Shown: piece after piece, positions 51,456-60,765 of the stretch
How positions within the stretch are numbered: position 1 is the stretch's first letter
How the letters are laid out: each line of letters starts with the position of its first letter
Assembly (NCBI RefSeq): GCF_000566685.1
Contig: NZ_AZQN01000003.1
Span: 62,001 to 126,000 of the forward strand
DNA length: 64,000 bases
Source of the DNA: Dyadobacter tibetensis Y620-1
GTDB taxonomy: Bacteria > Bacteroidota > Bacteroidia > Cytophagales > Spirosomataceae
Reading direction: 5' to 3'
Program-made: the position numbers and the translations under genes
Notes under the pieces: model-generated
Database searches by the model: none
Told to the model about the DNA's origin: nothing
The model's input: the letters and a program-made list of their open reading frames with translations, nothing else

Positions 51456-52190
51456 ATGATGACCATAGAAATCTGTGCCTATTCCTTAGAGTCCTGCATC
51501 AATGCCCAGGAGGGAGGAGCCAGTAGAATAGAACTTTGTGCAGGCCTGGGTGAAGGCGGAACTACCCCCAGTGCAGGACTTATTGAACTCGTTCGGCAGC
51601 ATATTCAAATACCGATTTATGTAATGATACGCCCCCGGGGTGGGGATTTTGTATATGATGTATTTGAAGAAGAAATTATGCGACGGGACATTGCCCTAGC
51701 CAAAAAATTGGGAGCCGATGGCGTTGTTCTGGGATTGTTAATGCCTGACGGGCAGGTCGATATAGCTCGTACGAAGGCTTTGGTAGAATATGCCAGTCCA
51801 ATGAAAGTGACTTTTCATCGGGCATTCGACCTAACGCCGGATCCGTTGAAAGCCTTAGAGGCAGTGATCAGCACCGGCGCAGAGCGTATCCTGACCTCGG
51901 GTCTTCACGCCACTGCAGCTTTAGGAATAGATGTACTTTCCCAACTTGCCAAGGTTTCGGCAGGTAGGATAGAAATAATGGCCGGAGCCGGTGTAAATGC
52001 TGAAAACGCTCTTCAACTTAAGGATGCTGGAGTAGATGCTTTGCATCTGACGGCCAAAGCCTTTAGGCCCGGGCGGCAATCGTACTTCCCGGAAAAGGTA
52101 TCAATGGCAGGAGATATACCCGATGAGCGTTCGGTGATGTATAGTGATCTGGCCCAGATTGAAGCGATTGTCCAAGTAGTTTCAGCCTGA
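51456..52190 (+). CDS. cutC: copper homeostasis protein CutC
   Basis: CutC family TIM-barrel protein, implicated in copper tolerance in E. coli although the effect has been disputed. The N-terminus MTIEICAYSLESCINAQEGGASRIELCAGLGEGGTTPS and the middle IPIYVMIRPRGGDFVYDVFEEEIMRRDI are diagnostic, as is VTFHRAFDLTPDPLKALE. The usual length is about 240 residues; the frame is open to ATG 51423 but the family starts at MMTIEI, so 51456 is used (51459 is equally possible). Penicillin acylase follows 45 bases later. Confidence 0.93.
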   Translation: MMTIEICAYSLESCINAQEGGASRIELCAGLGEGGTTPSAGLIELVRQHIQIPIYVMIRPRGGDFVYDVFEEEIMRRDIALAKKLGADGVVLGLLMPDGQVDIARTKALVEYASPMKVTFHRAFDLTPDPLKALEAVISTGAERILTSGLHATAALGIDVLSQLAKVSAGRIEIMAGAGVNAENALQLKDAGVDALHLTAKAFRPGRQSYFPEKVSMAGDIPDERSVMYSDLAQIEAIVQVVSA

Positions 52191-52235
52191 TAGAACGTTT
52201 ATATTGTTAGTGTCATTCGCCAAAGCCTTTAAAAT

Positions 52236-54692
52236 ATGAAATTTGTCAAAGCGATTGTTTCCCTGCTTCTTGCTGTCAGTTTTTTTTATGTCCTTAGCGT
52301 CCGATGGGGCCCCGCTCCAGCGTTAGGAGGGTTCCTTAGCCCTTTTACCGGTTTTTGGCAAAACTGGGAGCGTGCCTATGAAAAAGACACGGAAATCAGC
52401 ATATCCTCGGACAGCCTGAGAGATGTCGTAACGGTGCGATACGATGACATGGGAGTTCCCCATATTTTTGCTCAAAATGACTTTGACTTGTTTTTTGCCC
52501 AGGGCTTTGTAACGGCCAAAGATCGTTTGTGGCAAATGGATCTTCAGACAAGAGCTGCCTCGGGGCGACTTTCGGAGGTGCTCGGACCTGCTACTCTGGC
52601 TATGGACGAGAAAAACAGAAGAATGGGTATGAACTTTGGTGCTGAAAGTAATTTTAAAGTTGCAATGAGCGATAAGCGGAGCAGGGAAGCCCTTTTGGGT
52701 TATACGGCCGGTGTTAATGCGTATATCGATCAACTGAAACCGAAGGATTACCCAGTGGAATATAAACTCCTAGGTTATGCTCCCGATCACTGGAAGCCCA
52801 TTTATACGATGTATATGTTAGAACAGATGACCCTGACATTGGCCGGGCGCTCCGATGACGTAAAAATGTCGCATATACTTAAAGAATATGGTCAGGAAGT
52901 ACTGGATAATTTATTTCCCGATTACCCACTTCTTCAGGAAAGCCCCATTATCCCGGCAGGGACTGCATGGGATTTTAAGCGCCTACCCATCCCCGTCGGC
53001 ACGCCCAGCCTTCATCACTCCGACACTCTGGTTCAAAGATCTGGGAAACTGCACCCCCTCGAGCCAGTGGCCCCTAAAGTGGAAGGGGTAGGGAGCAATA
53101 ACTGGGCTATATCGGCAGAAAAATCTTTGACGGGGTATCCCATTCTGGCCAATGATCCCCATCTGGAACTTACCTTGCCATCCATATGGTACCAGGTTCA
53201 GTTGCATGCACCGGGTCTGAATGTGTATGGAGTGTCCCTTCCCGGCATACCCAGTGTGATTATAGGCTTTAATAAAGATATTGCCTGGGGCGTGACGAAT
53301 GTAGATGCCGATGTCTTCGATTATTATAAAATTCGTTTTCGGGATGAGACACAAAGTGAATACTGGCACGACAACCAATGGAAGAGGACTCAATTCCGCG
53401 AAGAGCAGATTCAGGTAAAAGATGAGGCTGAGCCCAGGGTTCTTAAAGTGGTTTATACCCATCATGGACCCGTCTTTAGTGAAACGGATAGTCTGGGAAC
53501 TCCTACTTATTATTCTACCCGATGGATAGGGCGTGAGGCAGGCAATAGCTTTCAAACTTTTTATCAGCTCAATAAAGCAAAAAATTTCGAAGATTACCGT
53601 CAGGCCCTTTCCCATTATGTGGGGCCGGCTCAGAATTTCATATTTGCTGACAACAAGAAAGATATTGCCATAACTGTAAATGGCAAATTCCCTTTAAAAT
53701 ATAAAAACCAAGGAAAATTTGTTCTCGACGGTACCAATCCTACCGACGATTGGAACGATTGGATTCCATTTGAGCAGAACCCCTATGTGAAAAATCCTCC
53801 TCGCGGTTATGTTAGCTCTGCTAATCAGTCCTCGACCGATCCTAGTTACCCATACTATATCAATTGGGAGTTTGCCCCAGCCGAAAGAGGTATACGGATC
53901 AACGAAAGACTGGATGCAATGAAACAGGCCACTGGAGATAGTTTGAGGCTGTTACAAACGGATAATTTTAGCGTGTTGGCTCGCTCCATACTCCCTCGTT
54001 TGCTGGATATACTAAAAAATAATCCCGGTGCCCCGTCAGAAAAAGCGGCTGCCAATGCGCTGGAAGCTTGGGACCTGGTAAACAGTCCTGCTTCCATTGG
54101 GGCAGCCATCTTTGAAACCTGGATTGTCCAATTACGGGAATCGATTTGGGAGGATGAGTTTGGGGGGCAAAAATTGCCCATGCGGTATCCATCCCGGGAT
54201 CGAACGCTATACCTACTGCTTAACGAACCTGATGCTTCCTGGTTTGACGATCGGCGTACGCCCCAGAAAGAGACGATGAATGATATTGTTCTAAATAGTT
54301 TTAGAGCCTCTCTCGAAACGCTTACCCATGCGCATGGTCCTTTGAGTCCGGAATGGGCCTGGAGTAAGGTGAAAGCTACTAATATTAAGCATTTGAGCAA
54401 GCAACTTGGGCCCTTCGACTCCGGAGTGCTCAGTACGGGGGGAGGCTCCAGCATTGTGAACGCCATTACCACTACCCATGGTCCGAGCTGGCGTATGGTG
54501 GTAGAGCTGGGCCCTAAGCCTAGAGGCTACGGTATATACCCAGGGGGGCAGTCGGGCAATCCGGGCAGTCCGTATTACCTCAATATGCTGGACAAATGGG
54601 TGAAAGGAGAGCTCAACGAATTATTATTCCTGGAGACTGCTGAACAGCAAAGCGACCGGTTGGCAAGCAAATTGATTTTTAACAAAAAATAA
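52236..54692 (+). CDS. penicillin acylase family N-terminal nucleophile hydrolase
   Basis: An 818-residue amidase of the penicillin G acylase/acyl-homoserine lactone acylase group, made as a precursor that cuts itself. An N-terminal hydrophobic segment (6-21) exports it. The alpha chain runs to about residue 286; the new N-terminal Ser287 begins SNNWAISAEKSLTGYPILANDPHL, the diagnostic beta-chain start. Late segments YYSTRWIG, FIFADNKKDIAITVNGKFPLK and RGYVSSANQSSTDP fit the family. Its substrate is likely an acyl amide, but penicillin, AHL or other is unknown. A small membrane protein gene starts one base after its stop, so translational coupling is probable. Confidence 0.93.
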   Translation: MKFVKAIVSLLLAVSFFYVLSVRWGPAPALGGFLSPFTGFWQNWERAYEKDTEISISSDSLRDVVTVRYDDMGVPHIFAQNDFDLFFAQGFVTAKDRLWQMDLQTRAASGRLSEVLGPATLAMDEKNRRMGMNFGAESNFKVAMSDKRSREALLGYTAGVNAYIDQLKPKDYPVEYKLLGYAPDHWKPIYTMYMLEQMTLTLAGRSDDVKMSHILKEYGQEVLDNLFPDYPLLQESPIIPAGTAWDFKRLPIPVGTPSLHHSDTLVQRSGKLHPLEPVAPKVEGVGSNNWAISAEKSLTGYPILANDPHLELTLPSIWYQVQLHAPGLNVYGVSLPGIPSVIIGFNKDIAWGVTNVDADVFDYYKIRFRDETQSEYWHDNQWKRTQFREEQIQVKDEAEPRVLKVVYTHHGPVFSETDSLGTPTYYSTRWIGREAGNSFQTFYQLNKAKNFEDYRQALSHYVGPAQNFIFADNKKDIAITVNGKFPLKYKNQGKFVLDGTNPTDDWNDWIPFEQNPYVKNPPRGYVSSANQSSTDPSYPYYINWEFAPAERGIRINERLDAMKQATGDSLRLLQTDNFSVLARSILPRLLDILKNNPGAPSEKAAANALEAWDLVNSPASIGAAIFETWIVQLRESIWEDEFGGQKLPMRYPSRDRTLYLLLNEPDASWFDDRRTPQKETMNDIVLNSFRASLETLTHAHGPLSPEWAWSKVKATNIKHLSKQLGPFDSGVLSTGGGSSIVNAITTTHGPSWRMVVELGPKPRGYGIYPGGQSGNPGSPYYLNMLDKWVKGELNELLFLETAEQQSDRLASKLIFNKK

Positions 54693-54693
54693 T

Positions 54694-55053
54694 ATGCAAG
54701 GATTTCTGAATTTTCTTCTGGTTCTGATCTTGGCTGGTGTCAGCCAACTCCTGGCTCCCTGGTGGGTCATAGCGCTGGTGCCTTTTCTGGTGCATATATG
54801 GCGCCCTTCAGGCTATCTTGCGGCTTTTTTGAGTAGTTTCTTAGCTGTAGCTCTACTTTGGCTCCTGTATAGTGGCTATCAGCATATAGAGTCGGGGGGA
54901 GCCATATCTGAACGTATTACCCAGGTATTTCGCTTGCCTAACGCCACCCTCCTTGTAGTTTTGACAGGCTTAATAGGTGGACTCATGGCTGGACTGGCAG
55001 GCATGGCTGGCTATTCCATCAAAAATCTTTTTCAAAGGGAAAGGATAGTCTAA
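54694..55053 (+). CDS. small membrane protein coupled to penicillin acylase gene
   Basis: A 119-residue protein with about three to four hydrophobic helices (FLNFLLVLILAGVSQLLA, VIALVPFLVHIW, LAAFLSSFLAVALLWLLY and ATLLVVLTGLIGGLMAGLAGMAGY) . Short loops, a basic end (KNLFQRERIV). I recognise no family. Its ATG begins one base after the TAA of the acylase, strongly suggesting coupled translation and perhaps a helper role in membrane delivery of the acylase; this is inference. Confidence 0.8.
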   Translation: MQGFLNFLLVLILAGVSQLLAPWWVIALVPFLVHIWRPSGYLAAFLSSFLAVALLWLLYSGYQHIESGGAISERITQVFRLPNATLLVVLTGLIGGLMAGLAGMAGYSIKNLFQRERIV

Positions 55054-55443
55054 AATCTGATAGCGAAATGAGATCTCTTGCCAATAGCAGCTGGGAAATA
55101 CGGTCAGCTCCCATAGAGGCCATAATAGGATCAGATTTTTGCAACTTCTCGAGTTTGGGCAGAATTGAACTCTGAATCCTATTTGAATGGGTAAGGATAA
55201 GGGTGGTTCCCCAATTTTTATATCGATGAACACAAATCCGGAGAGTCGGTAGGCGGGAAAAATAGTTTGCCAGGAAAAAGATCCCATGAGGATCGCGGGT
55301 GAAGGTATTCAGAGAATCAATATTTTAAGCCCTGAGGCTAAAAAAAATGATGGGTTGAAGGACATTAGGGGGAGCTTTTCCTTGACTATTAAAGAGAATC
55401 CTTATATTTGCCGCTCTTTGTAAAACAAAACCTTTAAAAAAAC
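55054..55443. other. intergenic region between small membrane protein and OmpH-like genes
   Basis: 390 bases between two genes on the plus strand. It ends with a well-matched Bacteroidetes promoter at 55382-55410. A minus-strand open frame at 54970-55287 has a random-looking composition and overlaps the membrane protein gene, so I do not call it. No terminator with a U-tract was found for the upstream gene. Confidence 0.5.
55382..55410 (+). promoter_or_regulatory. Bacteroidetes promoter of the OmpH-like gene
   Basis: TTG at 55382-55384, 18 bases, then TATATTTG at 55403-55410: both boxes match the Bacteroidetes consensus exactly. The start codon GTG is 33 bases downstream. Confidence 0.75.
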
Positions 55444-56064
55444 GTGAACAACAATACTTCCTTAATCTGGAACATCGTGTTAACCCTTGCCGTGGCGGTG
55501 TTATTTTTCTTACATTTTTCTAGCAAGCCAGGTATGGGCAGCGCATCCGCCGATGGTGGTGTGGTGGCCGGACGCAAGACCGTGTATGTTCAAGTAGACT
55601 CGCTTTTACTGAATTACGATTTTTTCAAGGACACGAAGAAAGAATTGGAAAACAAAAACTTCCAACTTGAAAATGAACTTAATCAGAAGGGACGCTCTCT
55701 TCAGAATGAAGTGGCCTTTTTCCAGAAAAAAGCACAAACTATGACTCCAGATCAGGCTCGTTCTACCGAGGCTCAGTTGATGAAAAAACAACAGGATCTA
55801 ATGGCTTATCGCGACCAGGCAGCCCAGGGACTAGCTCAGGATGAGGCTCAGAAAAACGAAGAATTGTATAAAAATATCCGCGAGTATATCGAGAAATACA
55901 ATGATGAAAATGGATATGAATATGTGTTGGGCTATTCGCTTGGTGGAGGTATTCTCTTTGCAAATCCTGACCTGGACGTATCTAAGAAAATCATTGAAGG
56001 ACTTAATAAGGAATATGCTAGCAAAGGCAAGCCTGCTGCTGCTGATTCAACCAAAAAGAAGTAG
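55444..56064 (+). CDS. OmpH/Skp family outer membrane chaperone-like protein
   Basis: A 206-residue protein of the OmpH/Skp family; E. coli Skp is a periplasmic chaperone for outer-membrane proteins. The start is GTG (NNNTSLIWNIVLTLAVAVLFFLHF), giving one N-terminal membrane helix (8-27) that anchors or exports it. Residues about 60-150 form a charged coiled coil (DFFKDTKKELENKNFQLENELNQKG, FFQKKAQTMTPDQARSTEAQLMKK) with the family's end pattern VLGYSLGGGILFANPDLDVSKKIIEGLNKEY. The GTG start is the first possible start after the promoter. A terminator follows. Confidence 0.9.
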   Translation: MNNNTSLIWNIVLTLAVAVLFFLHFSSKPGMGSASADGGVVAGRKTVYVQVDSLLLNYDFFKDTKKELENKNFQLENELNQKGRSLQNEVAFFQKKAQTMTPDQARSTEAQLMKKQQDLMAYRDQAAQGLAQDEAQKNEELYKNIREYIEKYNDENGYEYVLGYSLGGGILFANPDLDVSKKIIEGLNKEYASKGKPAAADSTKKK

Positions 56065-56086
56065 TCATCCAGAAATTCTGGAACTG

Positions 56087-56117
56087 AAAACCGGCGTTAT
56101 TACGTCGGTTTTTTTTC
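56087..56117 (+). terminator. intrinsic terminator after OmpH-like gene
   Basis: Stem AAAACCGGCG (56087-56096) with CGTCGGTTTT (56103-56112), one G-T pair, loop TTATTA, then TTTT. It lies 22 bases after the stop codon. Confidence 0.85.
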
Positions 56118-56138
56118 GTTCTATACAATAAGATAGCC

Positions 56139-56507
56139 ATGATATCCGATATTGAGTCATTTTATTATTCTAAGACTGAGCCGGTGCAGGGATGCCTGCT
56201 AGCGCTTCGCCAGATAATTCTGGAACAGGATGATCAGATCACGGAAACGCAGAAATATGGTATGCCCTGTTTTTGCTATAGGAATAAAATGTTTTGTTAC
56301 CTGTGGACGGACAAAAAGACAAATGACCCCTATATTCTGATGGTGGAAGGAAACAGATTAATACATCCAGCTTTGGAAAAAGGGGATAGGACTCGTATGA
56401 AGGTTTATCGTGTAGATCCCTGGCAGGATCTTCCTTTAGATGAATTGACAGAGGTCTTAGGGGAAGGCTTAAAACTTTATTATGATGGTCATATCAAGGT
56501 GAAATAG
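56139..56507 (+). CDS. DUF1801 protein
   Basis: A 122-residue protein of the DUF1801 family (YdhG/YjhX-like alpha/beta fold). Conserved segments: ITETQKYGMPCFCYRNKMFCYLW, YILMVEGNRLIHPALEKGDRTRMKVYRVDP and the end LDELTEVLGEGLKLYYDGHIK. Some relatives bind iron or act near redox chemistry, but no function is known. Starts 74 bases after the OmpH-like stop, beyond the terminator, with its own terminator shared with sdhB. Confidence 0.82.
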   Translation: MISDIESFYYSKTEPVQGCLLALRQIILEQDDQITETQKYGMPCFCYRNKMFCYLWTDKKTNDPYILMVEGNRLIHPALEKGDRTRMKVYRVDPWQDLPLDELTEVLGEGLKLYYDGHIKVK

Positions 56508-56531
56508 GCTAAACAGACGGGGCCTTAAAGC

Positions 56532-56564
56532 AACAAAGGGATGGTCGTTAGCCATCCCTTTGTT
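56532..56564. terminator. bidirectional terminator between DUF1801 and sdhB
   Basis: Perfect 13-base stem AACAAAGGGATGG (56532-56544) with CCATCCCTTTGTT (56552-56564), loop TCGTTAG, between convergent genes. No long U-tract follows, so it may work mainly through stability of the hairpin. Confidence 0.8.
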
Positions 56565-56590
56565 AGACATATGATCGATATTATGCCTTA

Positions 56591-57358
56591 CTACACATTG
56601 GTAGAGGATAATTTCGCTCCTAAGTATTCGCGGTTCATGCGCGCAATATTATCGAAGGTGATTCCTTTGGGGCACTCTGCCGAACAGGCCTGAGTATTGG
56701 AACAGGCGCCGAAGCCCTCTGCATCCATTTGAGCCACCATTTTCTCTGCTCTGATCTTCCGCTCTACCTGCCCCTGTGGTAGCAAAGCCAGCTGCGATAT
56801 CTTCGCGGAAACGAAAAGCATGGCGGAAGCATTTTTACATGCCGCTACACAGGCACCGCAACCAATACAGGCTGCCGCGGCAAAAGCGTCATCGGCAGCT
56901 TCCTTAGGAACAGGGAGGTTATTGGCATCCTGAGCGTTTCCTGTATTTACAGACACAAATCCTCCGGCAGAAATGATGCGGTCAAAGGCGTCGCGGTCCA
57001 CTACCAAGTCCTTGATTACCGGGAATGAGCCGGCTCTCCATGGTTCTACCACGATGGTGTCGCCATCTTTAAAGGAGCGCATATGTAGCTGGCAGGTGGT
57101 TACCCCTTGCAACGGTCCGTGAGGCTGTCCATTGATGTGCATGGAGCACATCCCACAAATCCCCTCCCGACAGTCGTGGTCGAAGGCGACAGGATCCTGT
57201 TTCGCTTCTACCAACTGCTCGTTGAGTACATCAAACATTTCTAGGAACGACATATCCGGAGAGATGCCTTCCAATTGGTAATTTTCAAAACTACCGGCTG
57301 TATTTTCATTGCTTTGTCTCCACACTTTTAGTGTAAGACGCATGTTTCCTTCACTCAT
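56591..57358 (-). CDS. sdhB: succinate dehydrogenase/fumarate reductase iron-sulfur subunit
   Basis: Electron-transfer subunit of respiratory complex II, 255 residues. The [2Fe-2S] Cys are Cys63, Cys68, Cys71 and Cys89 (CREGICGMC...TTC). The second ferredoxin domain has Cys164, Cys167, Cys170, Cys174 ([11 protein letters not shown]) and Cys219, Cys225, Cys229 ([11 protein letters not shown]), enough for the [4Fe-4S] and [3Fe-4S] clusters. It is third in the sdhC-sdhA-sdhB order on the minus strand; 80 bases after sdhA. Confidence 0.96.
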   Translation of the reverse strand: MSEGNMRLTLKVWRQSNENTAGSFENYQLEGISPDMSFLEMFDVLNEQLVEAKQDPVAFDHDCREGICGMCSMHINGQPHGPLQGVTTCQLHMRSFKDGDTIVVEPWRAGSFPVIKDLVVDRDAFDRIISAGGFVSVNTGNAQDANNLPVPKEAADDAFAAAACIGCGACVAACKNASAMLFVSAKISQLALLPQGQVERKIRAEKMVAQMDAEGFGACSNTQACSAECPKGITFDNIARMNREYLGAKLSSTNV

Positions 57359-57438
57359 TGTTGAAATAGTTAATGATTATCAATTAACTGTATGGGATAG
57401 TCCTTCAGCTATGGAGCTGAAAGATTTATTAATCAGCA

Positions 57439-59427
57439 TTATTTATAACTACGCTGGGCAATCTTGATATTATCGTAGATGAGTTCTTCTTTATGAAGTT
57501 CCCAGTCTTCGGTACCCTTATATTGCCAGGCCGCTACATAGCGGTAGTCTTCGTCGTCCCGAAGGGCTTCCCCTTCTTCGCTTTGGTATTCCTCACGGAA
57601 GTGGCCTCCACAGGATTCATTTCGGTTTAAAGCGTCGATACACATCAGTTCACCGAGTTCGATGAAGTCGGCAACACGGTTGGCTTTATCAAGCTCTGGG
57701 TTGAATTCGTTCACCTTGCCCATCACGCGTACATCTCTCCAAAATTCTTCCCTTAGGGCGCGGATTTCTGTGATGGCTTGGCTGAGGCCTTCGGCATTAC
57801 GTGCCATACCACATTTATCCCACATGATCTTACCCAGGCGACGATGGAACATCTCGGGAGAGGTAGTCCCTTGGATATTCATAAGTTTTTCGATTCGGGC
57901 CTTAGATTCCGCTTCAACCTTGATAAATTCGGGATGATCTGTAGATATCTTTCCAGTACGAATTTCGTTGGAAAGATAAGACCCTATAGTATAAGGGATT
58001 ACAAAATATCCATCGGCCAATCCTTGCATCAGGGCGGAAGCACCTAAGCGGTTAGCTCCATGGTCAGAGAAATTGGCCTCTCCCAAGGCATATAAGCCTG
58101 GAACGGTGGTCATCAAGTTGTAATCTACCCAAAGTCCTCCCATAGTATAATGCACGGCAGGATAGATTCGCATGGGTACCTCATAAGGATCTTCCCCGGT
58201 AATCTGCTTGTACATATCGAAAAGGTTACCATATTTTTCCTTTACGACTGCCTTTCCCCAGCTGATCACATCTTCTTGTGAAGGATTGCTAATATTATTT
58301 TTATTGGCTTCGCCCATGCCATAGCGCTGGAAAGCTGCGGAATAATCCAGATAAACAGCAAGCTTAGAAGAACCAACCCCATAACCTGCATCGCAACGCT
58401 CCTTGGCTGCGCGGGAGGCTATATCACGAGGCACCAAGTTACCAAAGGCAGGGTACCTTCTTTCCAGGTAGTAGTCACGCTCATCTTCAGGAATGGCATT
58501 GGCTGGGCGGTTGTCATCTTTTTTCTTGGGTACCCAGATCCGTCCATCGTTACGAAGCGATTCGGACATCAGGGTAAGCTTCGACTGATGCTCTCCGGAA
58601 ACGGGGATACAGGTCGGGTGAATTTGTGTGAAGCAGGGATTGCCAAAGAAAGCTCCACGGCGGTGGGCCTTCCATGCTGCCGTAACATTACTTCCCATCG
58701 CGTTGGTCGACAAGTAGAATACGTTCCCATAACCACCAGTACACAGCAAAACGGCATGACCTGCATGGCGCTCAAGTTCTCCTGTGATAAGGTTACGGGC
58801 GATAATACCGCGGCACTTTCCGTCGATATTTACGATGTCCAACATTTCGTGACGGTTGTACATCTGTATCGTTCCCATTCCTACCTGACGTTGAAGGCCT
58901 GAGTATGCCCCCAGAAGTAGTTGTTGACCGGTTTGGCCGGCAGCGTAAAAGGTACGTTGAACCTGAACACCGCCAAAAGAACGGTTAGAAAGCAAGCCTC
59001 CATATTCGCGGGCGAAGGGAACACCTTGTGCCACACATTGGTCTATAATATTGCCGGAAACTTCGGCAAGTCTATGGACATTAGCCTCTCTGGAGCGATA
59101 ATCTCCACCTTTTACAGTATCATAGAAGAGTCGATAGATCGAGTCCCCATCGTTTTGATAATTTTTAGCAGCATTAATTCCCCCCTGAGCGGCAATAGAG
59201 TGCGCCCGGCGAGGTGAATCCTGGAAGCAAAAGGCTTTGACCTTATAGCCCAGCTCGGCTAAGGTGGCAGCGGCCGACGCACCAGCTAGGCCAGTACCGA
59301 CTACGATTACTTCAAGGTTACGTTTATTAGCTGGATTGACCAAGGGGACCGATGAGCGATATTTGCTCCATTTCGTTTCCAATGGGCCCTCAGGTATTTT
59401 GGCATCCAGACGAGGTGACGTTGCCAT
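57439..59427 (-). CDS. sdhA: succinate dehydrogenase/fumarate reductase flavoprotein subunit
   Basis: Catalytic subunit of complex II, 662 residues. The dinucleotide-binding motif [11 protein letters not shown] is at 45-55; the histidine that covalently holds FAD is His76 in [15 protein letters not shown]; the substrate and FAD segment [21 protein letters not shown] and the late capping-domain segments are present. It oxidises succinate to fumarate in the TCA cycle, passing electrons to sdhB and then to menaquinone. Second gene of the unit; a 104-base gap separates it from sdhC. Confidence 0.97.
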   Translation of the reverse strand: MATSPRLDAKIPEGPLETKWSKYRSSVPLVNPANKRNLEVIVVGTGLAGASAAATLAELGYKVKAFCFQDSPRRAHSIAAQGGINAAKNYQNDGDSIYRLFYDTVKGGDYRSREANVHRLAEVSGNIIDQCVAQGVPFAREYGGLLSNRSFGGVQVQRTFYAAGQTGQQLLLGAYSGLQRQVGMGTIQMYNRHEMLDIVNIDGKCRGIIARNLITGELERHAGHAVLLCTGGYGNVFYLSTNAMGSNVTAAWKAHRRGAFFGNPCFTQIHPTCIPVSGEHQSKLTLMSESLRNDGRIWVPKKKDDNRPANAIPEDERDYYLERRYPAFGNLVPRDIASRAAKERCDAGYGVGSSKLAVYLDYSAAFQRYGMGEANKNNISNPSQEDVISWGKAVVKEKYGNLFDMYKQITGEDPYEVPMRIYPAVHYTMGGLWVDYNLMTTVPGLYALGEANFSDHGANRLGASALMQGLADGYFVIPYTIGSYLSNEIRTGKISTDHPEFIKVEAESKARIEKLMNIQGTTSPEMFHRRLGKIMWDKCGMARNAEGLSQAITEIRALREEFWRDVRVMGKVNEFNPELDKANRVADFIELGELMCIDALNRNESCGGHFREEYQSEEGEALRDDEDYRYVAAWQYKGTEDWELHKEELIYDNIKIAQRSYK

Positions 59428-59531
59428 ATATATTGTATTATTAATTGATCAAAAAAAGTTAAGAAATCAACTGGATCGGTTTCTGGTTCTCCTGCAGGAA
59501 AACTCCTCTGCAAAATTCCCAGCCCTGGATA

Positions 59532-60203
59532 TTAGTGTACCCAGCCCATATACATTGCTATAGGCATTAATGCAAAAAGTAGAGGCACGACAATGGAAAA
59601 AGCAACTCCCACAAACGAAATCAGGCCGTTGTACTTGATGTGATAGAGTCCCAAAGTCTGGAACGCACTCTTGAAGCCATGCAGTAAATGCCAGAATAAA
59701 GAGAAACAACCCGCTACATAAAGCAATACGACCCAGGGATTTTGAAAAATCTCAAGCATCATATTGTACAGGTCTAGCTCTTCACCAGTAGAAAACTGAT
59801 TGGCTCGGTTGGGAATCCAGAAATGTGAGGTATGGACCACCAAAAAAATCAGGATTAATGTTCCTAACAGTCCCATGCTCCTTGAATACCAGGTGCTGTT
59901 AGCATTGGCATTTCGAGATGCATATTTTACCGGTCTGGCTTCCCGATTGTTTTTGGTAAGCATCAAACCATCGTAAATGTGAAAAAGGAAACCGAGAACA
60001 AGTCCGATCTCTAAGGTACGAACGATGGGATTGGTGCCCATGAAATGGCCCCAGTGGGAAAAGGTCTCCCCTCCATCATTGTAAAAAATCATGGCATTAA
60101 TGGTGGCATGAATCACCAGGAAGCTGATTAAAAAGAGCCCTGTGAGGGACATAATGAGCTTCTTACCAATAGAACTCGTCAACGTTTGTGTAAACCACGA
60201 CAT
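59532..60203 (-). CDS. sdhC: succinate dehydrogenase cytochrome b subunit
   Basis: Membrane anchor of complex II with five predicted helices (about 223 residues), the fused single-subunit type of Bacteroidetes and epsilon-proteobacterial enzymes that lacks a separate SdhD. It opens MSWFTQTLTSSIGKKLIMSLTGLFLISFLVIHA and has conserved heme-ligand His candidates in VIHATINA, FHIYDG, VVHTSHFW and LFWHLLHGF. In-frame ATG codons exist at 60242, 60212 and 60203; homologues begin with MSWFT, so I use 60203. First gene of the sdhCAB unit, 50 bases behind a well-matched promoter. Confidence 0.92.
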   Translation of the reverse strand: MSWFTQTLTSSIGKKLIMSLTGLFLISFLVIHATINAMIFYNDGGETFSHWGHFMGTNPIVRTLEIGLVLGFLFHIYDGLMLTKNNREARPVKYASRNANANSTWYSRSMGLLGTLILIFLVVHTSHFWIPNRANQFSTGEELDLYNMMLEIFQNPWVVLLYVAGCFSLFWHLLHGFKSAFQTLGLYHIKYNGLISFVGVAFSIVVPLLFALMPIAMYMGWVH

Positions 60204-60253
60204 AACAATCATGTATGATTTTAGTGCAAAAAAAAGGTACATTTATAACCTTT

Positions 60254-60284
60254 CAAAGGTATGTCACAAACGATTCCAACACAA
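60254..60284 (-). promoter_or_regulatory. promoter of the sdhCAB operon
   Basis: On the minus strand: TTG at 60284-60282, 20 bases, then TACCTTTG at 60261-60254, exact matches to both Bacteroidetes boxes, 50 bases upstream of the preferred sdhC start. Confidence 0.75.
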
Positions 60285-60383
60285 TAAAAGAGAATCATTT
60301 TTATTGGGTAAAATATTATTTATAATCATTATTAAGAATAAATAAATATTTATGCCGGAAAACTAAGAAAATGACTCTATAAT

Positions 60384-60413
60384 ACGGCTGGATTTCAAAA
60401 TTTAGCCGTTTTT
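60384..60413 (+). terminator. orphan terminator-like hairpin
   Basis: ACGGCT (60384-60389) pairs with AGCCGT (60404-60409), extended by G-T and A-T pairs to a 4-base loop (11 base pairs with two wobbles), then TTTT and shortly TTTTTTT. The plus strand has no annotated gene upstream (sdhC reads away from it). It may end an unannotated small RNA. Confidence 0.5.
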
Positions 60414-60765
60414 GAGCTTTTTTTGATAGGCTCAGGAGTCAGGCGAATGGGTCATGAGCCAATTTATGTCCTTGTTCCGTAGTCTAAAATATGACAAGAT
60501 TGTATCAGTAAGCTGGTATTTATCCATCATAAATTTTCGTGTTCGGTTACATACTCACTGAAGAACGGTTCCCTTATTTAAAAATAATCCGATAATGCTC
60601 GAGTTAAAACGATACTACATAGGATACTTTTTCCGTTTTTATGATACAAATTTGAAAAATGAAGGGGTAGGTCTATGATAATTCCTTAATTTTCGACCGA
60701 TTCGGGTTGAATGCCCCGGATAATACCCAGGTTCTCTATCCATGTCAATATAGCAATCAAAACAT

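Larger units (their letters stand above)
60243..60765. other. intergenic region between sdhC and the T9SS type B gene
   Basis: 523 bases between divergent genes. It holds the sdh promoter at 60254-60284 and a terminator-like hairpin at 60384-60413 on the plus strand that has no plus-strand gene before it. The rest is AT-rich and contains no supportable ORF. Confidence 0.6.

Noticed and set aside
53855-54472. 205-residue antisense open frame inside the penicillin acylase gene
   Set aside because: It lies wholly opposite a clear, conserved coding sequence and has Ser/Leu-rich shadow composition.
54970-55287. 105-residue minus-strand open frame after the small membrane protein gene
   Set aside because: It overlaps the membrane protein gene, has no family similarity and looks random.
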